From Fundicoccus culcitae (GTDB lineage Bacteria; Bacillota; Bacilli; Lactobacillales; Aerococcaceae), in assembly GCF_024661895.1 (NCBI RefSeq), contig NZ_CP102453.1:1612001-1676000 (forward strand): 64,000 nucleotides of DNA. The letters run 5' to 3'. The translations under genes and the position numbers were made by a program. Shown piece after piece: positions 53,877-64,000 of this stretch (positions are counted from its first letter, which is position 1; each line of letters opens with the position of its first letter). The notes below the pieces were generated by a model that was given only the letters and a program-made list of their open reading frames with translations, was not told the DNA's origin and searched no databases.

Positions 53877-54057
53877 GGTGAATGACCCTGTAAATATCTT
53901 TAACTTGTTTACAGCTTTTAACTTAGGAATAACAACTCCAGCTATTCATAGAAACTTAAAACTTAATGACAAATTGAGGGAAAGTGTTGAAATGACTAAC
54001 AAAAAGGTAATTTATAACGAAGGATTTTTCCTGATTTTTACATTTTTAAAAAACAAT

Positions 54058-54097
54058 AAAGCTCCTAAACGTTATGATATCAGCGTTTAGGAGCTTT
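54058..54097. terminator. Bidirectional terminator left of the CRISPR array
   Basis: AAAGCTCCTAAACG / CGTTTAGGAGCTTT, a perfect 14-bp stem with T/A-rich flanks. Confidence 0.85.
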
Positions 54098-54118
54098 ATT
54101 CTGTTTTGAGAGAGCATA

Positions 54119-54316
54119 TCACAACCTACCTCGTATCACTCGTTCGATGGTCAAAATTTGTTTGAGTTCGCGTTCGAATGCTTGTAAAATCGCGTTAAAA
54201 TTATCATTTGTTTGTTGGTTAATATAATAATCTGTTCCTTTTGATTGTTTTAACAAGAATAAAGTAGCTAATTTTAATGCTTTTTGGAGTATAACAAATA
54301 GTCTTCCTGTTTGTTC
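54119..54316 (-). pseudogene. Possible truncated gene remnant
   Basis: An open frame of about 65 codons without an ATG reads like a real protein tail (KLATLFLLKQSKGTDYYIN, ILQAFERELKQILTIERVIRG). It ends just before the terminator on its strand, and upstream it runs towards the CRISPR trailer end. I do not recognise the family. It may be the tail of a gene cut when the array region was assembled. Confidence 0.3.
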
Positions 54317-54363
54317 TCAATTTATTAATAATCCAATCCACGCACTCACAAGGAGTGCGATTT

Positions 54364-54393
54364 GATTCTTTCCCGCAAGTGCGGGGGTAATCC
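54364..54393 (+). repeat. Type I-E-like CRISPR repeat in the terminal spacer slot
   Basis: Inside the trailer-most spacer, TTTCCCGCAAGTGCGGGGGT followed by AATCC matches the shape of Firmicute type I-E repeats (TTTCCCGC, short loop, GCGGGGGTGATCC). Confidence 0.6.
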
Positions 54394-57263
54394 TATTTCA
54401 ATCCACGCACTCACGAGGAGTGCGACCATCATCAGTTACTTTAGAATCAGCAATTTCAGATTTCAATCCACGCACTCTCGAAGAGTGCGACTAACTTTTG
54501 ATACTCTCAGTCAAGCTATCGGACAATTTCAATCCACGCACTCACGAGGAGTGCGACGAGCAACATCTTCACCACCGTTTTCACTTTTCCTTTTTATTTC
54601 AATCCACGCACTCACGAGGTGTGCGACGGTATATTTATCATTAAGCGCTTGTCCGATGTCTATTTCAATCCACGCACTCACGAGGAGTGCGACATGAAAC
54701 AGCTAATTACATTGACACAGCTACTGATATTTCAATCCACGCACTCACGAGGAGTGCGACGAGTAGATAGGTTACCAGCGACCGCAGCGACCAGAATTTC
54801 AATCCACGCACTCACGAGGAGTGCGACCACAGACGATGGTACGCCATCTATGTTGTCATCTATTTCAATCCACGCACTCACGAGGAGTGCGACATGTTGT
54901 GTTTCCACAAATACCCCGTAATTACCTATTTCAATCCACGCACTCACGAGGAGTGCGACTCTAGTGGAATTAATTCTTCGATACCTTCCGTAGATTTCAA
55001 TCCACGCACTCACGAGGAGTGCGACGTGGCAAGCATAAGTGTTGGATATATAAAGGTAAAATTTCAATCCACGCACTCACGAGGAGTGCGACAGAAGCAA
55101 GCCAAAAAAGTATCATTAAAGGAATTAATTTCAATCCACGCACTCACGAGGAGTGCGACCGACTGGCGTGCGGATATACTCCGCAATCAAATCATTTCAA
55201 TCCACGCACTCACGAGGAGTGCGACGTTAAGGTATCGCTATCCTATCGGCATGAGTTGGATTTCAATCCACGCACTCACGAGGAGTGCGACGTCGCTGGG
55301 TTGAATTTGACGAGCGAGGGTGTACATTTCAATCCACGCACTCACGAGGAGTGCGACCATCACGACCACCTCAGTTGTCTGTAAGGCTCTAAATTTCAAT
55401 CCACGCACTCACGAGGAGTGCGACTTGGCAACACTGAAACGCTCTTTCAATTGAGAGATTTCAATCCACGCACTCACGAGGAGTGCGACAATAAAGCGAC
55501 AAAATCTGTTATTGTTAATTTAGATTTCAATCCACGCACTCACGAGGAGTGCGACTGTTAAGGCTTTGAATTTTTTGATCGCGATACATTATTTCAATCC
55601 ACGCACTCACGAGGAGTGCGACCCAAGTGTACGAAACTGTTGCATACCCTTGATTAATTTCAATCCACGCACTCACGAGGAGTGCGACTTTTTGGTTGAG
55701 TGAATGATTATTTGAGTGATTGATTATTTCAATCCACGCACTCACGAGGAGTGCGACGTTTTAGGGGCGAAAAAGATATTGAAGACATCATTATTTCAAT
55801 CCACGCACTCACGAGGAGTGCGACGCCTCCAATGATTCCTTCTCGCGACGTCTTGACTATTTCAATCCACGCACTCACGAGGAGTGCGACTAAACATTAG
55901 CCACTTTCTTCGCATCATCCAAGCTATTTCAATCCACGCACTCACGAGGAGTGCGACGTCATGTCTAAAATCATTATACGGAGCCGATTGATTTCAATCC
56001 AAGCACTCACGAGGAGTGCGACTCTTTCATTAACATCCACACGCCATTGAGCAAATATTTCAATCCACGCACTCACGAGGAGTGCGACCTTTTGCACAAG
56101 ATTACATTGACCAAATTTATGAAATATTTCAATCCACGCACTCACGAGGAGTGCGACGTGTAGACCAAGAAATTATCTTGGGGGTGCGCCAAATTTCAAT
56201 CCACGCACTCACGAGGAGTGCGACTTTACCTTGTTAGAAATAACAATTGTCGCATTAGCATTTCAATCCACGCACTCACGAGGAGTGCGACTATGGATAA
56301 TCAAGCATTGCTAGAAACAATCAATATTTCAATCCACGCACTCACGAGGAGTGCGACTGCATCGGATGTCAAATTGCTACCGCCCTCAATCATTTCAATC
56401 CACGCACTCACGAGGAGTGCGACTCAATACAAAATACTACATCTCCATCAATTTCAAATTTCAATCCACGCACTCACGAGGAGTGCGACTTAAATTATTT
56501 GATTATCAAATTACTAATAACACCAAATTTCAATCCACGCACTCACGAGGAGTGCGACTAATCAAACTCTAATAAAAATATTGTTGACTTTTTATTTCAA
56601 TCCACGCACTCACGAGGAGTGCGACAATGAACAGTGTTTAATAACAACATGCAAGAGTAATTTCAATCCACGCACTCACGAGGAGTGCGACCTTGAATTG
56701 TAACTGTTCGATTAAACTTCTTACTATTTCAATCCACGCACTCACGAGGAGTGCGACGATATTTACCTGGATATAATACTTCATCGATCGTATTTCAATC
56801 CACGCACTCACGAGGAGTGCGACGCTTACAAAGAACCTGTTCAACCATTTGAAAAGTTATTTCAATCCACGCACTCACGAGGAGTGCGACCAGGCACAAG
56901 TGGGAATAAAGATTTAGAAATTTGGCATTTCAATCCACGCACTCACGAGGAGTGCGACGCGATTAAAGTGATAAATATCATCGATAAAATAATATTTCAA
57001 TCCACGCACTCACGAGGAGTGCGACCTGGTTATGTACCCGTCAATTACAAGCCTGTTGGAACATTTCAATCCACGCACTCACGAGGAGTGCGACACATCG
57101 TGGCTAAAGAATCCAAGAAAGCAACTGAATTTCAATCCACGCACTCACGAGGAGTGCGACCTAAAGATAAGCGCTATACGTTCTTTATTCAAGTATTTCA
57201 ATCCACGCACTCACGAGGAGTGCGACACCCGTTGGCTTTCGTCCGCTGGCACTATGACAAAAA

Positions 57264-57335
57264 ATTTCAATCCACGCACTCACGAGGAGGTTTATCGCTA
57301 ATTGTAATTTAATCGCACAGATGAAATGACAAAAA
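57264..57335 (-). repeat. Truncated CRISPR repeat with aberrant spacer
   Basis: The repeat stops after 26 bases (…CACGAGGAGG) and runs straight into 46 nt of other sequence. The spacer before it and this segment both end ATGACAAAAA next to the following repeat. Confidence 0.85.
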
Positions 57336-58566
57336 ATTTCAATCCACGCACTCACGAGGAGTGCGACATTAGCTAATCTTTATGCTAATTACCATAATTT
57401 AATTTCAATCCACGCACTCACGAGGAGTGCGACCCGCGTTATTCAAGATAATTCTGGACAACTAAATATTTCAATCCACGCACTCACGAGGAGTGCGACT
57501 AGAGATGATGTTATGGACAGAAAAGTTTGGACCATTTCAATCCACGCACTCACGAGGAGTGCGACGTTGTAGCGTCAGTTCATGCGCGTGATTCTGAAAC
57601 TATTTCAATCCACGCACTCACGAGGAGTGCGACAACGGCGGTTCTATAAGTTTTGATAGCCGTACAATTTCAATCCACGCACTCACGAGGAGTGCGACTT
57701 GAATTGGCAGAGTATGCTAAACAGCTATTGAATTTCAATCCACGCACTCACGAGGAGTGCGACGGTCGATTGCTTTTTCCGTCCATTCCCTAACATCATT
57801 TCAATCCACGCACTCACGAGGAGTGCGACTAAAGGAGAGATGGACATGGAGAAAACGGTAGAAAATTTCAATCCACGCACTCACGAGGAGTGCGACTTGA
57901 ATGTCGACGAACTACTTATGAAGAACAAACAATTTCAATCCACGCACTCACGAGGAGTGCGACTATCCATAGACGCCTATAGGATTACATTCCCTTGGAT
58001 TTCAATCCACGCACTCACGAGGAGTGCGACTCGCTCATGTTTTCGTCAACCTCTACTTCTTCCTATTTCAATCCACGCACTCACGAGGAGTGCGACTCTC
58101 GCGTTTGCCATTCATCAAACCAAGGACAACTATTTCAATCCACGCACTCACGAGGAGTGCGACGATACGCTTTTCGCCGTCTTCGACCATGATTTCAATA
58201 TTTCAATCCACGCACTCACGAGGAGTGCGACCAGAGTTCCGTCAATTCCTAACAGATGCTTTTAGATTTCAATCCACGCACTCACGAGGAGTGCGACCGT
58301 TTTGATACTTTAAACCAATTCCCGAGAATCATGATTTCAATCCACGCACTCACGAGGAGTGCGACGTAAAGTGTCTGCAGGAACGCCTAATTATGTCTTG
58401 ATTTCAATCCACGCACTCACGAGGAGTGCGACCCAAGGTTAAAACTCTGGAAGATTTCGAACGGATAATTTCAATCCACGCACTCACGAGGAGTGCGACT
58501 TGAGGAAATGGCAGAGTATTACGGGGTGACCATCATTTCAATCCACGCACTCACGAGGAGTGCGAC

Positions 58567-58668
58567 CTAAGGAGATTATAACATAAAAAAATGACACCTG
58601 AATTTCAATCCACGCACTCACGAGGAGTGCGACCTAAGGAGATTATAACATAAAAAAATGACACCTGA
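58567..58668 (-). repeat. Tandem duplication of a spacer-repeat unit
   Basis: Spacers 58567-58601 and 58634-58668 are identical (both begin CTAAGGAGATTATAACATAA). Confidence 0.95.
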
Positions 58669-61600
58669 ATTTCAATCCACGCACTCACGAGGAGTGCGAC
58701 AATAAGCAAGAAAAGTTAGCGTTGTTGTACGAAGAATTTCAATCCACGCACTCACGAGGAGTGCGACTGTTTAGTCGCACGCTAAGACGAGCGAACCTAG
58801 TAATTTCAATCCACGCACTCACGAGGAGTGCGACTCAAAGAACATCATAGACTTGTGGTCGCAACTAATTTCAATCCACGCACTCACGAGGAGTGCGACC
58901 ATGACTAAACGGACTAACTACATCAACATAATTATTTCAATCCACGCACTCACGAGGAGTGCGACTATGGCTATCCATCATTATTTAAAGCATACACAAG
59001 GTATTTCAATCCACGCACTCACGAGGAGTGCGACGTGGTTTAAGCGCATACATGAAGATCCTAAACGAAATTTCAATCCACGCACTCACGAGGAGTGCGA
59101 CACAAATCAGTACACGAGAAATTAAAGGATTGTAAGATTTCAATCCACGCACTCACGAGGAGTGCGACTAGCCATAAACGTTTGGTCATTATCGTCATAC
59201 CACTTATTTCAATCCACGCACTCACGAGGAGTGCGACAACAGAGGTAGCACCTGTATTTTTAGACATGTTAATTTCAATCCACGCACTCACGAGGAGTGC
59301 GACAAGCGGCCAGAATAAACGCTGGCTTTACATCACAAATTTCAATCCACTCACTCACGAGGAGTGCGACTGTACTTATCTTGCTGACTACCAAACACTT
59401 TGTCATTTCAATCCACGCACTCACGAGGAGCGCGACTCCATGAAGGTAATTTCCCATATGATTGGGACTATATTTCAATCCACGCACTCACGAGGAGTGC
59501 GACGTATAAAGCAACTGGTTGATTATCTAACCGCGGTATTTCAATCCACGCACTCACGAGGAGTGCGACATAAAATAACTCATTTAGTCGCTACCCCCTC
59601 TGTATTTCAATCCACGCACTCACGAGGAGTGCGACGGCGTTAAAACTAATCGAAGAACAAGTGTTGATGATTTCAATCCACGCACTCACGAGGAGTGCGA
59701 CAATAACATATTGTGTTTGTTGGTCAAACGATTCCGATTTCAATCCACGCACTCACGAGGAGTGCGACGTAAAATATTTCAACTTCTATCTGATACAGAA
59801 GTTATTTCAATCCACGCACTCACGAGGAGTGCGACATCGCAATCAAAAAATTATCCTATCACGCAAAAAATTTCAATCCACGCACTCACGAGGAGTGCGA
59901 CCCATTTCCACTATGTGGCTTATAATCCATATTGTATTTCAATCCACGCACTCACGAGGAGTGCGACTTGAGTGGATAGAATTTCTCGAGGAGCAAATTG
60001 AAATTTCAATCCACGCACTCACGAGGAGTGCGACGCAGGAACGTTTTGTATTAGAAAACCTAGATGGTATTTCAATCCACGCACTCACGAGGAGTGCGAC
60101 TGTCAAAATGAAATTGTATGGTTATGTGATTGAGATTTCAATCCACGCACTCACGAGGAGTGCGACCAATTGAGGCGATTATTGAGGTTGATAAATAATG
60201 ATTTCAATCCACGCACTCACGAGGAGTGCGACTACAACATTTTCGATAAAAAACGCTTCGCGGATTATTTCAATCCACGCACTCACGAGGAGTGCGACGG
60301 CTAAATGGTATTTCGATAGATCGTTGTCTACCATTTCAATCCACGCACTCACGAGGAGTGCGACGCATGGTTTCGGGTCTTTTGTGATATTCAATATTAT
60401 TTCAATCCACGCACTCACGAGGAGTGCGACAGCAAGTATCAATTACGTCAACAATCAAATCGAGATTTCAATCCACGCACTCACGAGGAGTGCGACGAAA
60501 AAGCTACATAAGGCACGTAAATTAATCACTATTTCAATCCACGCACTCACGAGGAGTGCGACTAAAGCAATACCGTTATAGCCGGTAATTTGGCGACATT
60601 TCAATCCACGCACTCACGAGGAGTGCGACTGTTCAATGACTTACTAATCCCTGCTCTTTACAACATTTCAATCCACGCACTCACGAGGAGTGCGACTCGA
60701 TGGGGTGGTTGTCAGTTTAAACGATGTAACAATTTCAATCCACGCACTCACGAGGAGTGCGACGGATAATCAGTCTTGAATTTACCGAACTTAGAATCAT
60801 TTCAATCCACGCACTCACGAGGAGTGCGACGTTGTCACTACGGTCATGCCAGTAGCATAAAATCATTTCAATCCACGCACTCACGAGGAGTGCGACGACT
60901 TTCGAGGCGCACGCGGATGAAGACCAAGTTATTTCAATCCACGCACTCACGAGGAGTGCGACAAGGAGATAGCTCCAGAGCGGTTGGTGGGTATTAAATT
61001 TCAATCCACGCACTCACGAGGAGTGCGACATGGATATAAAGTCCGTGGATTGCGGTAGTAGACTATTTCAATCCACGCACTCACGAGGAGTGCGACCATA
61101 GGAATCTTAGAACTGTCTTTCTCGTACTTAAATTTCAATCCACGCACTCACGAGGAGTGCGACCATACGGATCACCTTAACCTTTCTTTTCAGTCTTATT
61201 TCAATCCACGCACTCACGAGGAGTGCGACGACCATACACTAATTCTATGTGGGATGCAGGCGGGATTTCAATCCACGCACTCACGAGGAGTGCGACTACT
61301 TCTGGTGGTAACCAAGTAACAATCACAAACATTTCAATCCACGCACTCACGAGGAGTGCGACTGAAGGCGAGTATATTCCTAAGTCCTATCAATTTATTT
61401 CAATCCACGCACTCACGAGGAGTGCGACGAAGGTTGAAGATATTATCGCGGTGTTTACGCAAATTTCAATCCACGCACTCACGAGGAGTGCGACACACCA
61501 CTTACTACGATAAAAATTGGACAAGCAAATTTCAATCCACGCACTCACGAGGAGTGCGACTAAACGTGACCACACAAGAAAACAGGCTGGTCACAATTTC

Positions 61601-64000
61601 AATCCACGCACTCACGAGGAGTGCGACATTAGGTAAAAGAGTCCAATTGTACGTCAAGGAGTATTTCAATCCACGCACTCACGAGGAGTGCGACAGATGC
61701 GGCCGCTTACTATGATATCTCTATCGAAATTTCAATCCACGCACTCACGAGGAGTGCGACCAGCCTACACTAGTACAAGCGACTTAGAAACGCTTTTATT
61801 TCAATCCACGCACTCACGAGGAGTGCGACAAAAGACCAAGTTATGAGTAAAGAAGCGGAATATATTTCAATCCACGCACTCACGAGGAGTGCGACGACCA
61901 TACACTAATTCTATGTGGGATGCAGGCGGGATTTCAATCCACGCACTCACGAGGAGTGCGACGCCTGCCGGATTCTGTCCATTAGGGTCAACCGCCTATT
62001 TCAATCCACGCACTCACGAGGAGTGCGACATGACTTTCGAGGCGCACGCGGATGAAGACCAAGTTATTTCAATCCACGCACTCACGAGGAGTGCGACACG
62101 CCTTAAAAGTTGATGACTGGACAAGTGTCGGCATTTCAATCCACGCACTCACGAGGAATGCGACTGCCGGACGCCACTATCGATATAGCTAAGATTAAAA
62201 TTTCAATCCACGCACTCACGAGGAGTGCGACCCAAGGCTTTATGGACTATGATTCACGCTTTTTTATTTCAATCCACGCACTCACGAGGAGTGCGACAAG
62301 CGTCGCTATACTACCTTGCAAACTACCGATGGATTTCAATCCACGCACTCACGAGGAGTGCGACAAATGAATAGTCATATTTTAGAAACAGATGGTAAAT
62401 TTCAATCCACGCACTCACGAGGAGTGCGACTAACAGCGTGGATAATACAATTAGAGCCACGTTAATTTCAATCCACGCACTCACGAGGAGTGCGACAAAT
62501 GCTACTCAAAAACAAATTGATGCACGGGATATTTCAATCCACGCACTCACGAGGAGTGCGACTGTAGTATTTGAATCACTAGTTACAGAAGACAATATTT
62601 CAATCCACGCACTCACGAGGAGTGCGACCTGTGGACTTTCCACGGTGGACTTTCCACAAGGGATTTCAATCCACGCACTCACGAGGAGTGCGACGGTGGC
62701 GGTAGCGGAGTATCTGTATATACACAAATGATTTCAATCCACGCACTCACGAGGAGTGCGACAGGCGACATTATACAACGTAACTTTACTGAAAACATTT
62801 CAATCCACGCACTCACGAGGAGTGCGACTTTCAGGGTTTTATGGACTATGATTCACGCTTTTTTATTTCAATCCACGCACTCACGAGGAGTGCGACGACC
62901 ACCATTTCAACCCGCCTTTGTACATACACACTAATTTCAATCCACGCACTCACGAGGAGTGCGACTGTTGTGCATAATGAAAAGATGGCGTTTTTAAAAA
63001 TTTCAATCCACGCACTCACGAGGAGTGCGACAGGTATCGCCTCGAGCATTTTCGGATGGCTTGGCATTTCAATCCACGCACTCACGAGGAGTGCGACATA
63101 CCGGTGGCGGTGGTTCACCGGGTGCTGGTGATTTCAATCCACGCACTCACGAGGAGTGCGACCAGGCAATCCGGTGCAAATTCAGGGCGCGCACACTATA
63201 TTTCAATCCACGCACTCACGAGGAGTGCGACACGTTAGAAATTGCGTCGCCGTCTAAACGTGGAATTTCAATCCACGCACTCACGAGGAGTGCGACTTTC
63301 AGGGTTTTATGGACTATGATTCACGCTTTTTTATTTCAATCCACGCACTCACGAGGAGTGCGACGCTAGCGACTGGGACAACTTAACCCTCGAAGAAAAT
63401 TTCAATCCACGCACTCACGAGGAGTGCGACCATATGGGTATCAGATGCAATCAAACCCGCATCAATTTCAATCCACGCACTCACGAGGAGTGCGACGCCG
63501 CTAATGCGCAGGCAATGCAGGCGCAGTTTATTTCAATCCACGCACTCACGAGGAGTGCGACGAGAAGATTGGGTTATTTGCCAATCAAACACAGCTAGCA
63601 TTTCAATCCACGCACTCACGAGGAGTGCGACAACAACTTTGAAATCTAAGGTTAACAAAGTGGTTATTTCAATCCACGCACTCACGAGGAGTGCGACTAG
63701 TACATTTATACCCAAATTGTTGGACGTCCAAATTTCAATCCACGCACTCACGAGGAGTGCGACCAGGTTTATGGAATGGGATCAAGAACAAATTCAATAT
63801 TTCAATCCACGCACTCACGAGGAGTGCGACTTGTACGCTGGTATAACTAAAAACAACAAAAACGATTTCAATCCACGCACTCACGAGGAGTGCGACGCTG
63901 CATCAGGTTATGATCATTATCTCGCTGGTATATTTCAATCCACGCACTCACGAGGAGTGCGACAACACCTCACGTAAACAATTAATATTATCGGTATATT

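Larger units (their letters stand above)
54330..64000 (-). CRISPR. Type I-C CRISPR array, 145 repeats, truncated by window end
   Basis: I count 145 copies of a 32-bp repeat with spacers mostly 33-38 nt. On the minus strand the repeat begins GTCGCACTCCTC and ends GTGGATTGAAAT, with stem CGCACTC / GAGTGCG. That is the type I-C pattern and close to the Bacillus halodurans repeat. Orientation is inferred from the ATTGAAAT 3' handle and from decay at the left: the first copy (54330-54361) and third (54460-54491) are degenerate, so the left is the trailer and the leader lies right of the window. A 146th repeat seems to start at 63998. Variant copies: about 54596, 55991, 59339, 59405, 62133; truncated copy at 57264. 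No cas gene is in the window. Confidence 0.98.

Noticed and set aside
53878-54090. Possible 70-residue gene after the LysR gene
   Set aside because: GTG start without a clear ribosome binding site, frame runs into the terminator hairpin, and no recognisable protein pattern.
54362-63977. Many ORFs with STHSRGVR or FNPRTHEECD phrases
   Set aside because: These are translations of CRISPR repeats, which lack stop codons in several frames.
54330-64000. cas genes or leader within the window
   Set aside because: No Cas-like protein is encoded near the left end or anywhere in the window, and repeat decay on the left marks the trailer side.
1-64000. tRNA, rRNA, insertion sequences, prophage genes
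   Set aside because: I looked for cloverleaf-like GGTTCGA motifs, rRNA blocks and transposase motifs and found none I could support.

Overview
The window reads as chromosome of a low-GC Gram-positive bacterium of the order Lactobacillales. Supporting signs are AGGAGG-type ribosome binding sites, a 591-residue SpxB-type pyruvate oxidase, a PRD-regulated mannose-type PTS, the rplM-rpsI operon with a Firmicute-style leader, and long LysM surface proteins. A family such as Aerococcaceae or Carnobacteriaceae would fit, but the species cannot be fixed from sequence reading alone. No rRNA, tRNA, prophage or insertion sequence was seen.

Layout. 1-5.7 kb: a small acidic protein, then a manA-manR-manP sugar operon. 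5.8-11.2 kb: a putative HExxH protein, rpsI/rplM, an M42 aminopeptidase, and a pgeF-like/flavoprotein pair. 12.4-16.0 kb: first phosphonate-type ABC importer (phnD-phnC-phnE-phnE, minus strand). 16.3-20.7 kb: two secreted LysM proteins, one with a C-terminal peptidoglycan hydrolase domain. 20.9-29.9 kb: NERD protein, eRF1-like protein, ComK-like protein, galU, a membrane protein, an acetyltransferase, a cyclophilin-like lipoprotein, and a LysR/DUF2000 pair. 30.0-35.3 kb: RpiR regulator divergent from a second phnD-phnC-phnE-phnE importer that ends in a tyrosine-phosphatase-like gene. 35.3-38.7 kb: spxB, a structured non-coding RNA candidate of about 390 nt, and an aldo/keto reductase. 39.7-44.9 kb: an ABC-2 exporter divergent from a two-component system. 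45.6-53.9 kb: NUDIX, SDR, DUF1541 and PhnA proteins, then a UvrA-like/aldo-keto reductase/FAD monooxygenase cluster with a divergent LysR gene. 54.3 kb to the end: a type I-C CRISPR array of 145 repeats that runs off the right edge. Its cas genes are not in the window.

Three non-coding patterns stand out. First, a 16-bp word (consensus AAATAAATATCNCTGC) occurs about twenty times between genes and at stop codons, several times as inverted pairs. Second, most long gaps carry unrelated-sequence inverted-repeat units of 24-30 bp in a constant 40- or 41-bp register, mostly where two genes converge. Third, the 37.2-37.6 kb RNA candidate has a near-consensus promoter, nested long-range pairings and its own terminator.

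How parts fit together. The two Phn-type importers and the PhnA-like protein suggest attention to phosphorus compounds. The second importer, coupled to an RpiR sensor and a phosphatase, looks more like an organophosphate or sugar-phosphate route than C-P bond cleavage. The LysM/NlpC proteins and GalU serve the envelope. The ABC-2/two-component pair and the UvrA-like cluster look like drug or stress responses.
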